Shown here one piece after another: positions 24,301 to 38,986 of a DNA stretch of 64,000 bases. The DNA is from Pteria penguin (taxonomy: Eukaryota; Mollusca; Bivalvia; Pterioida; Pteriidae): positions 42,831,585 through 42,895,584 of the forward strand of contig CM068580.1 in NCBI GenBank assembly GCA_035048485.1, written 5' to 3'. The notes beneath the pieces are model-generated. The model was not told the DNA's origin, did no database searches, and saw only the letters and a list, made by a program, of their open reading frames with translations. Both the position numbers and the translations under genes were made by a program. The stretch's first letter is position 1, and the number at the start of each line of letters is the position of its first letter.

Positions 24301-27300
24301 ATCAGAAACTGCAGGGTATCGTGACGTCATATCAAAAACTGCAGGGGTATTGTGAATACCCTTGCAGTTTTTAAATCGGACAGCCAATGAGATCGCGTGT
24401 TACAAACAAAGTGCATTAGAATTCTGGTTTACATAAAAATGTAGTTGTATCCACTTTGCAAAAATCCTGGTTCACTTGGAAATGTAAGTAGGGTCTGAAT
24501 CCAATGTGTTAAATGTCTAGCTCAAGTTTTGTCAAACCTCTGGTTTCTGTAATTAAAGATGTTTAGGTTTGAACTGACATAAATATTGTTTACAGAACTG
24601 AGCGTTGGTATGACGACAGAGGGCATAGATGTACGAAGTGTAGGAAACACATTAACTCTCCATGAGACGGCATTGGTGGAAGCATTTAATTTAAAGGCAG
24701 CGATAGAATATCAACTGAAGAACTGTAAGTAACAGCTTGTTCATTTGCTGATGTATTGGTACCATTGACTTAGCAATAAGATGTTTTACAATATTTTGAG
24801 TTGAATTTGGTAAATGTTATATATAATTTTTACAGATTATGGTTCCTGTGATTGTAAGTTCTTTATTGGAGCTAGTTACATCAAAAGAATAGAGTTGGAA
24901 ATTCTGTGATAATAAAAGGGGAAAATATAGCAGTCACATATCTCATTATGCTGCAGAAATGCTATTCACATCTTGAGAGCATAAATTGCAGGAACATTGT
25001 TCACATGCTAAGAGCTAACAGCTTATAATTTGTATTGGTTATATAAGTCACATGTCTTGTATATCTGGTTGTATAGGGGCTAATAATCATATTTCAGCAC
25101 CATGGTTATTTTATAGACGGCACAGATATATATAAAGTGCAAGTCTGAAGTTACGATTTATTAATTGATCTCTTTGTAAACACATGTGTATTAAATAATG
25201 TAATCTGCCTATTTGAAAGTATTCCTGATGTTCTTACATAACTAACAATATCATGATGCTGGATATTTCTGTTTTGTGTTTACTTGGCAGATAGATGACC
25301 ATTTACGGTAGAGACATTAGTGTCATTATAATATTGTCCTACCAGAAAATTCATACATGCTACATATATAATGCATTGCTGCTTGTACCATTCACTGTTT
25401 ATGTATGCATAAGTCTTGTATAAAGCTCCCTTGATTTTAATGAAAATTGGCATGTGTGATTCTCAGGAGTCAGAATTAAAATATTGTTCAATTAGCAATT
25501 ATTATCCATAATTAAATAGAGGTAGGAGAACTATGTTAAAGTTTGGTAATGAAAAAAAAAATTTAGCTCATGACGATTTGTAGTGTTGCAGATGTTACCA
25601 ACACTTTTTAATTGGATTATTTTTATTTGATTGTGTTTAAAACATATGGAACTAGGGAAAGGAATTTGAAATAACCAAGAGCTTTTGTTAACTTTAAACA
25701 TGGATTCTATATAAAACTAATTGACCTCACTTTGATTAATCTTGACAGTTAATGCTAAGGCTTTATTGTGAAAAATACATTAAAAATTTTAATGCCCCTG
25801 GATTGATAGATTTGGGGCATATTGTTTTTGTCCTGTCTGTTTGTTTGTTTGTTTGTCTGTCTGTTGTCAACTTTAACCTTGGCTGTAACTTTTGAATCGT
25901 GAGGGATAGAGACTTCATATTTGACATCCTTACTCAACTAATGAAGCCCTTTCAATTGACACCAAGGTCAATGACCTTCAAGCAAAAATATCTTTTTGGA
26001 CTTTGGTGTCGCCAGGGGCATTAGTGTTTCATAAACACAGCTTGTTCACTCTGAATATATTCAAATTACACTTTAATATTACTGATTATATACACCGTAA
26101 ATATGTATTAGGAAGATAATGGCAATTTGCTTCATTCATTATGATATTTAAATGAAAATTAATCACTGATAACTTTTAACAGCAGCTGACTTTTGATATA
26201 CACTTATCATAGATACTGAAAGTAAATCGAGCTTTGTCTGCTTGATACTTTTGTACTCTTTTTTATTATCCGTGAACAAATCATCCCATCCATACACTTG
26301 AAATTAATAGATTTAAGCTCTGAGCATTTGATTTTACCTTTTTCTCCATGGTGATTTTTTTCCTGTTACAGTTGAAGCAGCCTGTGAGGCACTGACTGAC
26401 ATGCCACCTCGTGCAGAGGAAGAACTGGATGTTGTGACCCTTCATAACCAAGCATTAATGAACATGGAGAACAATCCCACACAAGGCTTTGAGAAGATGC
26501 AGTTTCTTCTGCAGCAAAATCCATTCCCCCCAGAAACCTTTGGAAATCTACTCTTGTTGTATGTCAAGTTTGAGGTAAGTCTGCTATCTTGTCACTATTG
26601 TTGACTGATTTTGTTGCTGGTAGTGTTTTAAGTAAATTTTCTGTCTTGAAACTCTTAGAGACCAACATATATTTTATACCAAACATTTCTAATATGTGAC
26701 TTATTTTGTTAAAAAGTGTTTCTACAATTACCAAAAATGCCATATTTCTTTAGTTAATACAGTAAAAGATCTCATTTTTCTATACTTTGTGATTGAATTG
26801 CCATGTTAAGTAAATCCTCTGGACAAATTAAATGAATCTCTCATACTCTTTACAAGACAACATTTATAGGTTTGGTATACTGTCTTTCAGTATTATGACC
26901 TGGCAGCTGATGTTTTAGCAGAAAACTCTCACCTTACATTCAAGTTCCTAACTCCAGTAAGTATTAAAAGCCCATTATATTCTCTCCTTGTTTTAGGTAT
27001 TAATGCATGCATATAGTTAGCTACATCATTACCAATATCAAATTTATATAGAATGCATATTGAAAACATCACTACGGGTATTTAAGATCCATCTGTCAGC
27101 TGTGTGTTAATCTTTCTTGTGTGCTGTTGAAAATTGGAAAAAGAGTAGGATTCTGGCGTACATAAGAATGAATACATGATTTGATATTCTAGAATCTAGA
27201 AAAAAGTTTCGTTTGATAAGAACATTATGATTAGTAGAACTTCTGGTTCAACAGAATTTCTAGTACCTGGTACCTTTCTCATTTAAGTACAATACATGTA

Positions 27301-30300
27301 TATCTAAATTTACTCCATGACATACATACATTTATAAAGAGTTTAAAAAGGGTTTAAAGTACTGGTATAATGTTTGAATTTATTGCAGTGTTTGTAAAAT
27401 CATTGTGTTCTTTTTTCTGTAGTCTCCATTGATATGTTACATGTAATCTGATATTGTATGATCAAGACTAGGCTATTTCCCGGTTTCGTTTCTTTTATAT
27501 CAAAATCTTAAATTTAAGTGGAAGTGTTTGTCTGTAGGCTTGTGATATGAATGAAATTCTTTAAGATTAATTTAAACAAAAGGCTAACAAGTGATCAAGA
27601 AATTGAAAACTCAGAAATAGTCTATTAAGTGTTATTACATACTACATAAGTGAAAATTGAAGAAACATGATATTTAACTCACATTTATTCAAACTTGTTT
27701 CACATTAAATCTATTTTCTTTCTAAATTCCTTACCTTTATATTGAAGTTCAGAGTAATTGTAAATTCATTTTTATACGCCCATCTTCAGACGGGGTGTAT
27801 TATGTTATGGCGTTGTCTGTCCACCGCTAGCGTCCGTTGTCCGATGTTCGTTGTCCGGGATAAGCTTGTCCGGGCAATAACTTCTTCCCTTGTGCATGGA
27901 TTACAATAATATTTCACAGAATTGTTACTTAGGACCTAAGGGTATGTCATGACATTGACCCAAGGTCATAGCTCAAAGGTCAAGGTCACAACATGCAAAG
28001 TGAGTAAAACTTTGTCGGGGCCATAACTTCTTGCCTAGTACATGGATTTCAATAATATTTCACAGAATTGTTACTTAGGACCTAAGGGTATGTCATGACA
28101 TTGACCCAAGGTCATAGGTCAAAGGTCAAGGTCACAACATGCAAAGTGAATAAAACCTTGTCCGGGCCATAACTTTTTGCCCTGTGAATGGATTTCAGTA
28201 ATATTTCACAGAATTATTACTTAGGACACAAGAATATGTCATAATCTTGACCCCAGGTCAGAGGTCAAACTTCAAGGTCACAAAATGCAAAGTGAGTAAA
28301 ACCTTGTCCGGTCCATAACTTCTTCTCCTGTGCATAGATTTCAATAACATTTCACAGAATTGTTATTTAGTATCCAAGGGTGTGTCATGACCTTGACCCA
28401 AGGTCATCGGTCAAGGTCACTACATGCAAAGTTAGTAAAACATTCTCCAGGCCATAACTTCTTGCCCTGTGCATGGATTTCAATAATATTTCACAGAATT
28501 TTTGCTTAGGATCCAAGGGTGTGTCATGATCTTGATCCAAGGTCATAGCTCAAAGGTCAAGGTAACAACATGCAAAGTGAGTAAAACTTTGTCGGGGCCA
28601 TAACTTCTTGCCCTGTGCATGGATTTCAATAATATTTCACAGAATTGTTACTTAGGACCCAAGGGTGTGTCATGACCTTGACCCAAGGTCATAAGTCAAA
28701 GGTCAAGGTCATAACATGCAAAGTGAGTAAAACTTTGTCGGGGCCATAACTTCTTCCCCTGTGCATAGATTTCAATAATATTTCACAGAATTGTTTTTTA
28801 GTACCCAAGGGTGTGGCATGACCTTGACTCAAGGTCATAGATCAAGGTCACAACATGCGAAGTTAGTATAAAACCTTGTCATGGCCATACCTTCTTCCCC
28901 TGTGCATGAATTTCAATAATATTTCTCAGAATTGTTACTTAGTACCCAAGGGTGTGAAATGACCTTGACCCAAGGTCATAGGTCAAGTTCACAACATTCA
29001 AAGTGAGAAAAATCTTGTCCGGGCCATAACTTCTTCCCCTGTGAATAGATTTCAATAATATTTCACAGAATTGTTACTTAGGACCCAAGGATGTGTCATG
29101 ATCTTGACCCAAGGTCAAAGGTCAAAGGTCATAGTCACAACATGCAGAGTGAGTAAAACATTGTCCAGGCCATTACTTCTTGCCCTGTGCATGGATTTCA
29201 ATAATATTTCACAGAATTGTAACTTTACCCTTAAATTTTCAGCCATGTTATAAGAAACACATATATTTTTTGGGGGGCCTAGTGTAGGGGAAGCCACTTT
29301 TCAGTTTTGAGCAAATTCCATTTTGTTGTTACAGAGTTATGGGACTTGGATCCTTCTTTTTGGATTTCAATATTTCATAAAAGTATTACCAAAGGGTAAT
29401 AAAACCATACGTTCACATTGAGCCCGTCCAAAGTAAGCGACTGGCGTATTATGCCATGCGAGGCGCTTCTTTTGTTGTCTCCTTTATTGCCAGTATCTGT
29501 ATGATTTCTCTTTTTTGTCACCTTTATTGCCAGTATCTGTATGATTTCTCATTTGTGTCACCTTTATTGTTAGTACCGTTATGGTTTCTCATTTTTGTCA
29601 CCTTAATTGCCAGTATCATTATTTCTCATTTTTGTCTCTTTGTCTCCTTTATTGCCAGTGTCTGTATGATTTCTCATTTTTGTCACCTTTATTGCCATTA
29701 TCTGTATGATTTCTCATTTTTGTCTCCTTTATTGCCAGTATCTGTATGATTTCTCATTTTTGCCAGTATCTGTATGATTTCTCATTTTTGTTTCCTTTAT
29801 TGCCAGTGTCTGTATGATTTCTCATTTTTGTCACCTTTATTGCCATTATCTGTATGATTTCTCATTTTTGTCTCCTTTATTGCCAGTATCTGTATGATTT
29901 CTCATTTTTGCCAGTATCTGTATGATTTCTCATTTTTGTTTCCTTTATTGCCAGTATCTGTATGATTTCTCATTTTTGTTTCCTTTATTGCCAGTATCTG
30001 TATGATTTCTCATTTTTGTCTCTTTTATTGCCAGTATCTGTATGATTTCTTGGAAGCTGTTATAACCAGTCAGACATCTAAGGAAGAGGCATACCGTAAA
30101 TTAGAAGAAATGGCTAAAAATCAGACAGAAACTCTGAGTAAACTCACTAAACAGGTTAGTTATTCTAGTGTGATGCTGTTTCTTGCTTCTCAAGTTCATA
30201 GTATCACCTGTAAAAATTGCTTTTTCAACTTCCAACAACTAGAAATACAAAATTTTGCATGAAAACATTTCCATGATCTTTAACACTCTTATTTTTGATT

Positions 30301-32389
30301 ATTTCCCATGTCTTTCTGAAAGTAGCCATAAATCACCCAAATTTGAATTGGAAGCAATACATTTTATTTAATAAATGTTATTTACATCTGTGACTTGGAA
30401 TTTTCTTTCAGCTTTATGAATTACGTATAAAAGCAAGTTCTGATTGATTTCTGATAATTTTGGATTTTTTTCTATTACAATTCGTAAAAAAAAAGAAATC
30501 CGTCTAACTATGTCCATGCATGAATTTAAAACCAATACAGGATTCTAATTAGATTTTCAACAACAGTGTACTTAAATGATAATGTGATGTTGCTTAGAAA
30601 AATTTATCGCTGCAGTGTCATTAAATATGCATGCTGGTGTGGAACTGAAGTTTTATGTGATTTATGTTATTTATGTTTCAACAGTTTGTGACAAACAAGA
30701 GATGTCCTATTAGTACATATTCTCTGAACATATTTTGATAGGTTCAATCAAATATTGGAAAGATATGGGAGGTAACTCATTGAAGTATTTATTTGCACTT
30801 ATTTGGCTAAAAGCATGTTATAGATGGTTTGGAAAAGTATCAAATTGCAGCTTACAAAATTTTCTTTTTAGTTTGTAAATTATGGCTAGATTTCTTGAAA
30901 GAAAAAAGAATTATATTTCCAAGTATTATAATCCTCCATTGTCTATTATTGTAAAGTTTTTCTAAAATATTTTAGCCATTTTATTGTTCTTAAATATGAA
31001 ATGCTGTGATATTTGACTTAATTATTACTGATAATGAACAGAAAAGGAAATTACTCATTGTATCTTCAAAATTCAAATGATTTAAGATTTCTCTTACAAA
31101 TTTAGATGAAGACAGAAAAGACAAACTTTTTTGAAAAATCAGGAAAAATATTTTTGATAATATTAGATAGAAATGACAAAGAAACTGAATTACATCATCT
31201 TATGTGTTTCTCACTTCTTGTGCCCTGCTTCACGACATAATCACATTTTTCTTTCATTATGTACATGAATTGATTCACCGAGTGGAGACAATTTGGTTGA
31301 AAAATAATGTTAATTTAACTTTATAATAAGCTTATACCAAACACATCAGAATATAAACTTTAATTCAGAATTATGACAAAAGGATCTGTCATTTGAATTT
31401 ATGACTGGAGGTTTAGCTCATCTTTCATGAAGTCCCTGTATTCTGTTATTCCATGCAATAAAAGTACACCTATCCATTTGCCTCTGTTGTCAAGACATTA
31501 AGTGCAAAATACTATTTTTAGATGTCCTACTAGGTCAATGGAGTCAGAAATTATAGTATGACATCACAGACATAAATCAACAAAAAATCAATACACATCA
31601 TCTGTGCAATGAAATGGTGTAAAAGTAGGTGCCCCACATTCATGTTCTCCAAAAACTTGCAGGTTTACTACTATCCAGGAAATACTGATAGACAAACGGA
31701 AAAATATTTTATATTTATATATTTCTAGAATTTGTATTTTTTTTGTTAAAGATTGATGTTTGTATAGAATTAAGCAGAAGGAAGGTTACAAATGAAATTG
31801 TTTTCCTTTCTTGGCACCTGACAACAACCTAAATATTAACAACACTTTACTATAGATTGATTTTGAGTGTATACCATGCAGAATTTTTTTTTTTTTTTAA
31901 ATTTTGATAAATATACCTTTGTCCAATTAAAAATCCATGGTCGGCACCAACTCTACTTCTTCTTCTTCGATTACGAAGTGTACTCATAAATGAGTATCAT
32001 ACTTCATGTGGCAGTCAAGATAAAGCCTCAGAAGGCAGTCAAAAAAAAAAAAAAAAATTGGAGTAAGGTTTTAGATGGAAAAAATGAGCCCCTTTTCACA
32101 TTTCGCTAGTTAGAAGACTCTGTTAATAGAATGTTGGGCATTGATAGTAAGGTTTTTAATATAAGATGAGAGGGGAGCCCCCTAAAAGTCTAAAAGTCTA
32201 GTTGATGAGTTTGTTTTAGTAGGCAACGACACAAGTGTTCTTTTTTTGATTTTTAAGAAATAGATAAATAAAGAAGAAAATAAAAAATAAAATGGATAAA
32301 AAATGAATGATTATATATATATATATATATACATGTATATATATATATATATAGATATATATATATATATATATATAGATATATATATA

Positions 32390-32434
<45 letters not shown>

Positions 32435-35400
32435 AGAATGCAAATGACTATTAACACATCATATTTTTTAGGGTAATCTTCTATCCAACCCTGACAAATA
32501 ATACATCCTGATAATACTTTTAGATTTATCCTTGTATCCCACATTCTTATCATTCTTAGTTTGACTCTAAGAGTGAAAGTTTGTTAGAGGCATTTTCTAT
32601 TTCTATAATACTGTGGTTTACCTATTGTGATTCTAGGCTGTAACCTGAATGACTTCTTCAAGATATTAGAAATACATTCGTACAGCATATCAGTATATAA
32701 TTCTTCCATGTATAAGTTGTTTTTCCTATGGAAATAGAGAGATTGCTAGATAGTTCCAGATCATCTACTATTATATTGACTATTATTTTGGTCTCAGGTT
32801 CAGGAAGCTCGCCAGAATCACGATGATGAAGCAGTGAAGAAAGCAGTCAATGATTATGACGAAGCTTTGGAAAGGTTAGTGTGTCTTGATGTGGAGTCAT
32901 TCCTTTTGCAGGAACTTGTTCTCCTTGTCTTAGAACAGCTATGACAAAAACAAGTATTAAATTACTGTCAGTCCTATTTATCTGTCATCCATCTGGACAT
33001 CTAAGTCTCCTCTGAGCCCTAACTTTGCTGTTCTTGTAAAAAATTATATCAAACTAGATGTAGTGTTATGATCTTCATCCAAGCTCACTGTCGCTGTGGA
33101 CTCTTCACTGCTTATTTTTAAGAAACTTTAGTAATATAAAGAACTCATTTGTTCTGTTTGGTGTTTTTCAGTTTTATACACCTTTGAGAAACAGTTCACC
33201 CATTGTATTTCCAGTTTTTCATGGTTTAAGTATTGTAGATATGTTGTACTACACAAACCCCTTAATTTAGAACAAGCATCATTTTGAATCTGATTGTAAC
33301 AAGACACACTTGATGTAAAGAGCATTGATACATGTATCAGTTGTAGTATGTTGTAGTATAGGAAATGTCTGGGATGTAAACGAATGAGGGGTATTTTAAA
33401 CGTACTGAATATTGTCATACTATTCAAAGAACTCTTACTTTCATTTTTTGGAAGTACAGTAAATTGTCAGTATTTTTTTTTTATAACTTAAACACACTCC
33501 TTTGAAAGGGCGAACGTTCATTTTTGTGATTTTATAAGCGTCGACGACAATGACGACACAAATGGATACTAAAGGTAACTCTACAAAGTATAATTTGTAT
33601 TGTAAAATGAGGGTATTGTTTGGAAAAATTAACATTGACTAGTTCTTGGATTTATTGTGCCCCCCTCCCGCTTTTCGCGAAAGCGTGGGGACATTTAATC
33701 TCATTCGTTTGTCCGTCTGTCTGTCTGTCAGTCAGTCACAAACACTTTAACTTTAGTCATAACTTTTTAACCGTAACACGTAGGGCCTTCATGATTGGCA
33801 TGTGTCTCGCTAATTGTAATACCTTTCCGTTGGTACCAAAATTTTTATCATGTGACCTTGACCAATGACCTTTGACCTACTTCAATGTAATTTTTTAACC
33901 GTAAGACGTAGGGCCTTCATATTTGGCATGTGTGTCTGTAGACATGCACAACCATGGCTGTATGTCACAGATGACTGCACCTTACTGATGGAACCCCCAA
34001 AACGGGGGACCCGACCACAATTGTCTGAATTTGCTTGTATACTTTCATATCTTCCCATTGTATTTTAGACCGTCGATTGCGTCTCTTGAAGACATAAGCG
34101 TCCTTCATTAGCAGTTGTTTTACTGGTCAAAGTAAAATTGACACCATGAAATAAATGGTTGAAATAGACGCTGGATTTGTATACTCTGAAAGATACTCGA
34201 ATATTTATGACCTCAATTCGTCTGGTTGAAAGACTTACATCAGGTGAAAGGTGCTACCAGTGTATGAATAATAACTCTGAAATTGGCACAGAAAGGGGCA
34301 CTGACAAACATGGATGAAACTGAAAGTTGTGTACATGTGTTACGCTAAAGCTTAAAATATTTGTTATTCTTAAACAAGTTTAAGCATAGTAAATGTTTTA
34401 AACTTTAGTGTAACACATGTAAAGGAAGCGTACTTTGACAGATTGTGATAATTGTTTTGTTATAATATTCATGAATTGATACAGCAAACAAATATTCACA
34501 ATTAATTTGTAGATGCCGCTGGTAAATTTTATTTCTGATAATATGTTCGTATTTAAAAAACAGTATCTGTTTTAGGATCTTTGTCCTTTTTTCTCTTCAG
34601 TTTTTAATATCTTTTTATTAAAATGGCATTACACAGGAGTGCATTATACCATTTCCCATTGAAATGATCAGAAAGATTGTATGTGCCTGTAGCAATAAAC
34701 ATAACATATACCAAGAATTTAAATTCACACATTCATGTACTAAAAAGCGTTTTTCCCTGTGGCAAGCAAATACATGTATATCTAAAGTCTGATCTACTAT
34801 ATCCTTATGGGCTAAATTAGAAGGGAAATAAAAGACTTGCATATTTCATGGTAATATTGGAATTCTGTATGCTTTTTATAGGCTATTTATTGAAATTTAC
34901 TTTTTGCAAAATTTCTCAGGGGAATGGCCTCGGAGAAATGTCAAAAATGATCTCTGCATTCTTTTCCATTATCATTAAGCTGGTGTAAATATTCGTTTGG
35001 GCCAATTCAAAAATGGAAAATAATCGGTTTTGTAAGGAGATTGTTTTAGTAATAGAATGATGCATTATTTTCTCTAGAAGAAAGATGTTTGATCTATAAG
35101 TGGTTACATTTTTCTTTTTTTATTGCTCTCCTAATATTACAGAAATATCGATTATAACACATGCTGAAGATTTAGAAAAATTCCATTGGTCATGAAGTCT
35201 GTCATATAGTGTTAATTTTGTCTTTTCTACGAAAACACCACATTGAGAGATGTTTTATGTCTTATATAAGGAGTAGACTCTTTTCCAAATTTAAATGGGG
35301 TAGGAGTCTTTTTACCGGGCAAACCACTATTTGTCGGAATTTTCATTATGTCGTATTTGCCTGGATTGTGACGTCATAATAATATGACACAAATCTGTCA

Positions 35401-38400
35401 GGTATTGTTACTTATATCATACTAATTGGAAAAAGGTCCATTTTGTTGACTTGCCGCTCCATGCGGGTATAAATTAATAAGAATTATCCTTATTGATGGA
35501 TGACTTCACTAACTCTCCTTATTTAATCAGTCAATGTCAATGTGCCCTTTATTAGCGATCGATAGAGAAACAAATTAGCCATATATTGGCTTTGTTTTTT
35601 GCTATTTGTAACTCTTTGATATCTCAAGTTTCTACAGTCAGAAGCCGATTAGTTTTTTTAAGGAACTTAGGTTCACCACTGCTCTCTCATAACTTGCACG
35701 ACAACTAAGAAATTGCCAACACTGCTGTCGGACATAGATAATTATACTGTAGGTTACAGGGAGGCTGTCTCTGAGTTTGGTTATATTGATATAGAATGGC
35801 TCCAACTGGATCCAACTTGCAAGCCCACCCTTCCTTTAATTTTCCCGATCGTAGGAAAAGTTTGCGGGTTCACCCTTCCTTTAATTTTCCTGACAGTAGG
35901 AAAAAACTGCGGGTTCTTCCTGCCAATGATTTTCCTGAATGCAGGAAAAGATTGCGGGTTCACCATTTGTTTGATTTTCCGGAATGTAGGAAAAGATTGC
36001 GGGTTCACCCTTCCCTTGATTTTCCGGAATGTGGAGGGTCGTGGGTTTGAACATTGGTTTCTATTTTATCTTGTCGAATATACGTCCAATGGTTAGGCCA
36101 TAAAACTAGAGATCTGGATAGAATATATATTGGAATCCTTTCTCACAGAACACTCTTCGTACTTTTAATGGGTAATTAGCCCACCGGGACGAAAGTCTGG
36201 AGAGCTAAAGATTCTCCATGACCAAGGCTTTCATCTCGGGTCATAACTTGAGACATAGTGATCTTGACTTTTGACAGTTACTAACTTTGTAAAAAATTAA
36301 CTTGGTCTATATGTTTTGAACCTCAATGACAGAGCTTTTATATTTCACATATAAATTTCTATTTTCTAATGACCAGAGCTTTCATATAAGGTCATGGCTT
36401 TTGACCTAGTGACATCTACCTTTGACTTTGGCCTCCTTTAAAAAGCCCTTTAACCAGACGTATATGGTCTAACGAACAATGACGGATAAGGTTTGGATAT
36501 GTCACACATAGATTCCTTATGACCAGAGATTTCATGTAAGTTTTTGTTTTAGATTTAGATTTAATGACCTTGACCTTAGACTTTAACTTTTCTAAACATT
36601 AACCTGGCCCATATCTTTTGAACAACAAAAATGACTTTGAACAGATATATCATTTACGGCCATGACTTTTGATCTAGTTACCCTAACCAAGGACTTCGTT
36701 TGACCTGCTTCAAGACATTAACCCGACTTTATCTTTTGAATTTAAGGAATTGCGCTGTGATATCTCACATTTAGATTCTTGTGACTGAAGCTTTCATTTA
36801 AGTTATAACTTTCGACCCAGTGACCTTGGCCTTGGACTTTCACAAAACTTAAAATAAAAAAACCCGTTAATCTATTGAACTATAAGAGATACATCTTCCA
36901 TAATTTATATAACAATCGCTCATTTTAAGGTATTGGCTTTGACATTTTACTTACGTATTATTTTGTTATACTCTTCTATTCTCTTTAAGACTTAATACTG
37001 CAACTGGAATCTCTGAATCTATGACGCCTTTCAGTATTATCTTTAGTTAAATTATGGAATCATATCTAATAGTTGCAGCATTTTATAAGCCATCCCATTC
37101 CGACGAGCTTTGTTGTTTTCTGACAACTCGGGGTGTTTTTTCTTTAAGATTGTGAATAGACATGGAATAATGTAACATCTCGACTCGTTCGCTCATACTT
37201 TTATAATTGTTGAGTAGTTGATAGAGATACTTTTGGCTATATTTTTTATTACGCAATTGACATCAAAAATTATATTCGTCATAAACTGGTTACTGGCTTT
37301 AAATGTGGACGAGAGAAAAATATTTTGCATATAAAAGGAATCAATATTGTGTACCCTTCCTTTATACAGTTCACTCATAGAGAAGTAAGCCTCCAACATG
37401 GCTGAGACAAAGGCAGTGATACTAACTTGAGATTGAGATTATACAAAAGAAGACGACATCCTTAAGTCGACGGTTGGCTGGTTGGTTGGTGTTTTACGTC
37501 GCTTTCAACAATTTTTCAGTTATATCGCGACATGGAAGCAGGAGGTAATCAACCTCTTAAACATAATGGCGAACCCCGGGAATCGAACCCGGATCGTCAT
37601 AAGTCCGACCGCATAGAAGTAAATATAAACAGTATTGAAATGCGGACCTTGTAGACAGGATACAGATCAAACCGTTTGGCTAGGACTATCAAACTTGGCA
37701 CACTTACTCCTTATGTCAAGACAAAGACGCCTATTGTTTTCTCAAGGTGTGTACGTCTGTCTGTCCGGATTTTGTAGGCAGAATACAGACCAAACCGTTG
37801 GAATTAAGACTGTCAAATTTGGAACCTTAACTCCTTATGCCAAGACAGATACCTGTTGTTTTTCAAGGTCAGAGGTCAAAGGTCAAGGCCGTAGTACTAC
37901 TTGGTAAGAAACCCTTGTAAATGATTCATTATTATAATTATACTTGTCAGTCGTTTTGAACATATCAAATGTTGACAACACAAATTCTTACTTTATTTGT
38001 CCTTTTCCGATGAAATATATTTTACTTCAGTAAATTCTTCATTTCTTAGATGTTTTAGTCTGCCTTGTTTTGAAGAAGTCAAAGATGTTATGGAATTTAA
38101 TAGAATTCATCAAATCGAAAATAAAAAACCACAGTCGCATATTTGCGTTCTATGTATAAACAAACTGATGCTCCTAAAAGATGATTTTGAATTGCTGTTT
38201 TTAAATTTTCCCTGGTAAAGGGGGATGTTTAAACAAATAAAAATCCTGTCATGACCACAAGCAAAGAAAGTATAGTTTCTATAGGGGAACCTCCCCCCTC
38301 CCCGAAACAACCCCCCCCCTCCCCACCCCCGAGATTTCATGGGATTTCATGGGATTTTCCCTTCTCCCTGCGATATCATCCTTGATCCTTTAATTCATTT

Positions 38401-38905
38401 GTGTAAGTGTTTTGTATTTAATCCTTTGTATATCCTGGTGATTTACATTGACTCAAGGATATTTGTTACGGCCACATACAGCACACCTCCTCGGACAATA
38501 TACATTGACAAGACATTTATTGGTCAGTTGATTGAAACCAATCCTCACTCTAAATAAGATTCTTTATTCGATTCTCTCCTGCTGCTATAATGTTAGGAAT
38601 AAACCAGTTAACTTAAATATTGGACAGTAGATGACGGTAATGAACCATGGTGATGGCTTTAGAGGTGCTTGGTCACTACGTGATCAGTTCTTCGTCATTT
38701 CTCGCCATGTTCACCAGTCCTTGAAGATTCCGTTCCACATCATTCTGTATATATCATTACGTGATCAGTTCTTCGTCATGTCTTGCCACCTTACATCAGT
38801 CCCTGCTGATTCAGTTGTACATCATTCTGTATATATCATTACGTGATCAATTCTTCGTCATTTCTCGCCACTTTCTATCAGTCCCTGATGATTCAGTTCT
38901 ACATC

Positions 38906-38986
<81 letters not shown>

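Noticed and set aside
29456..29749. A 97-codon serine/phenylalanine-rich protein
   Set aside because: It is the translation of the acceptor minisatellite in one frame.
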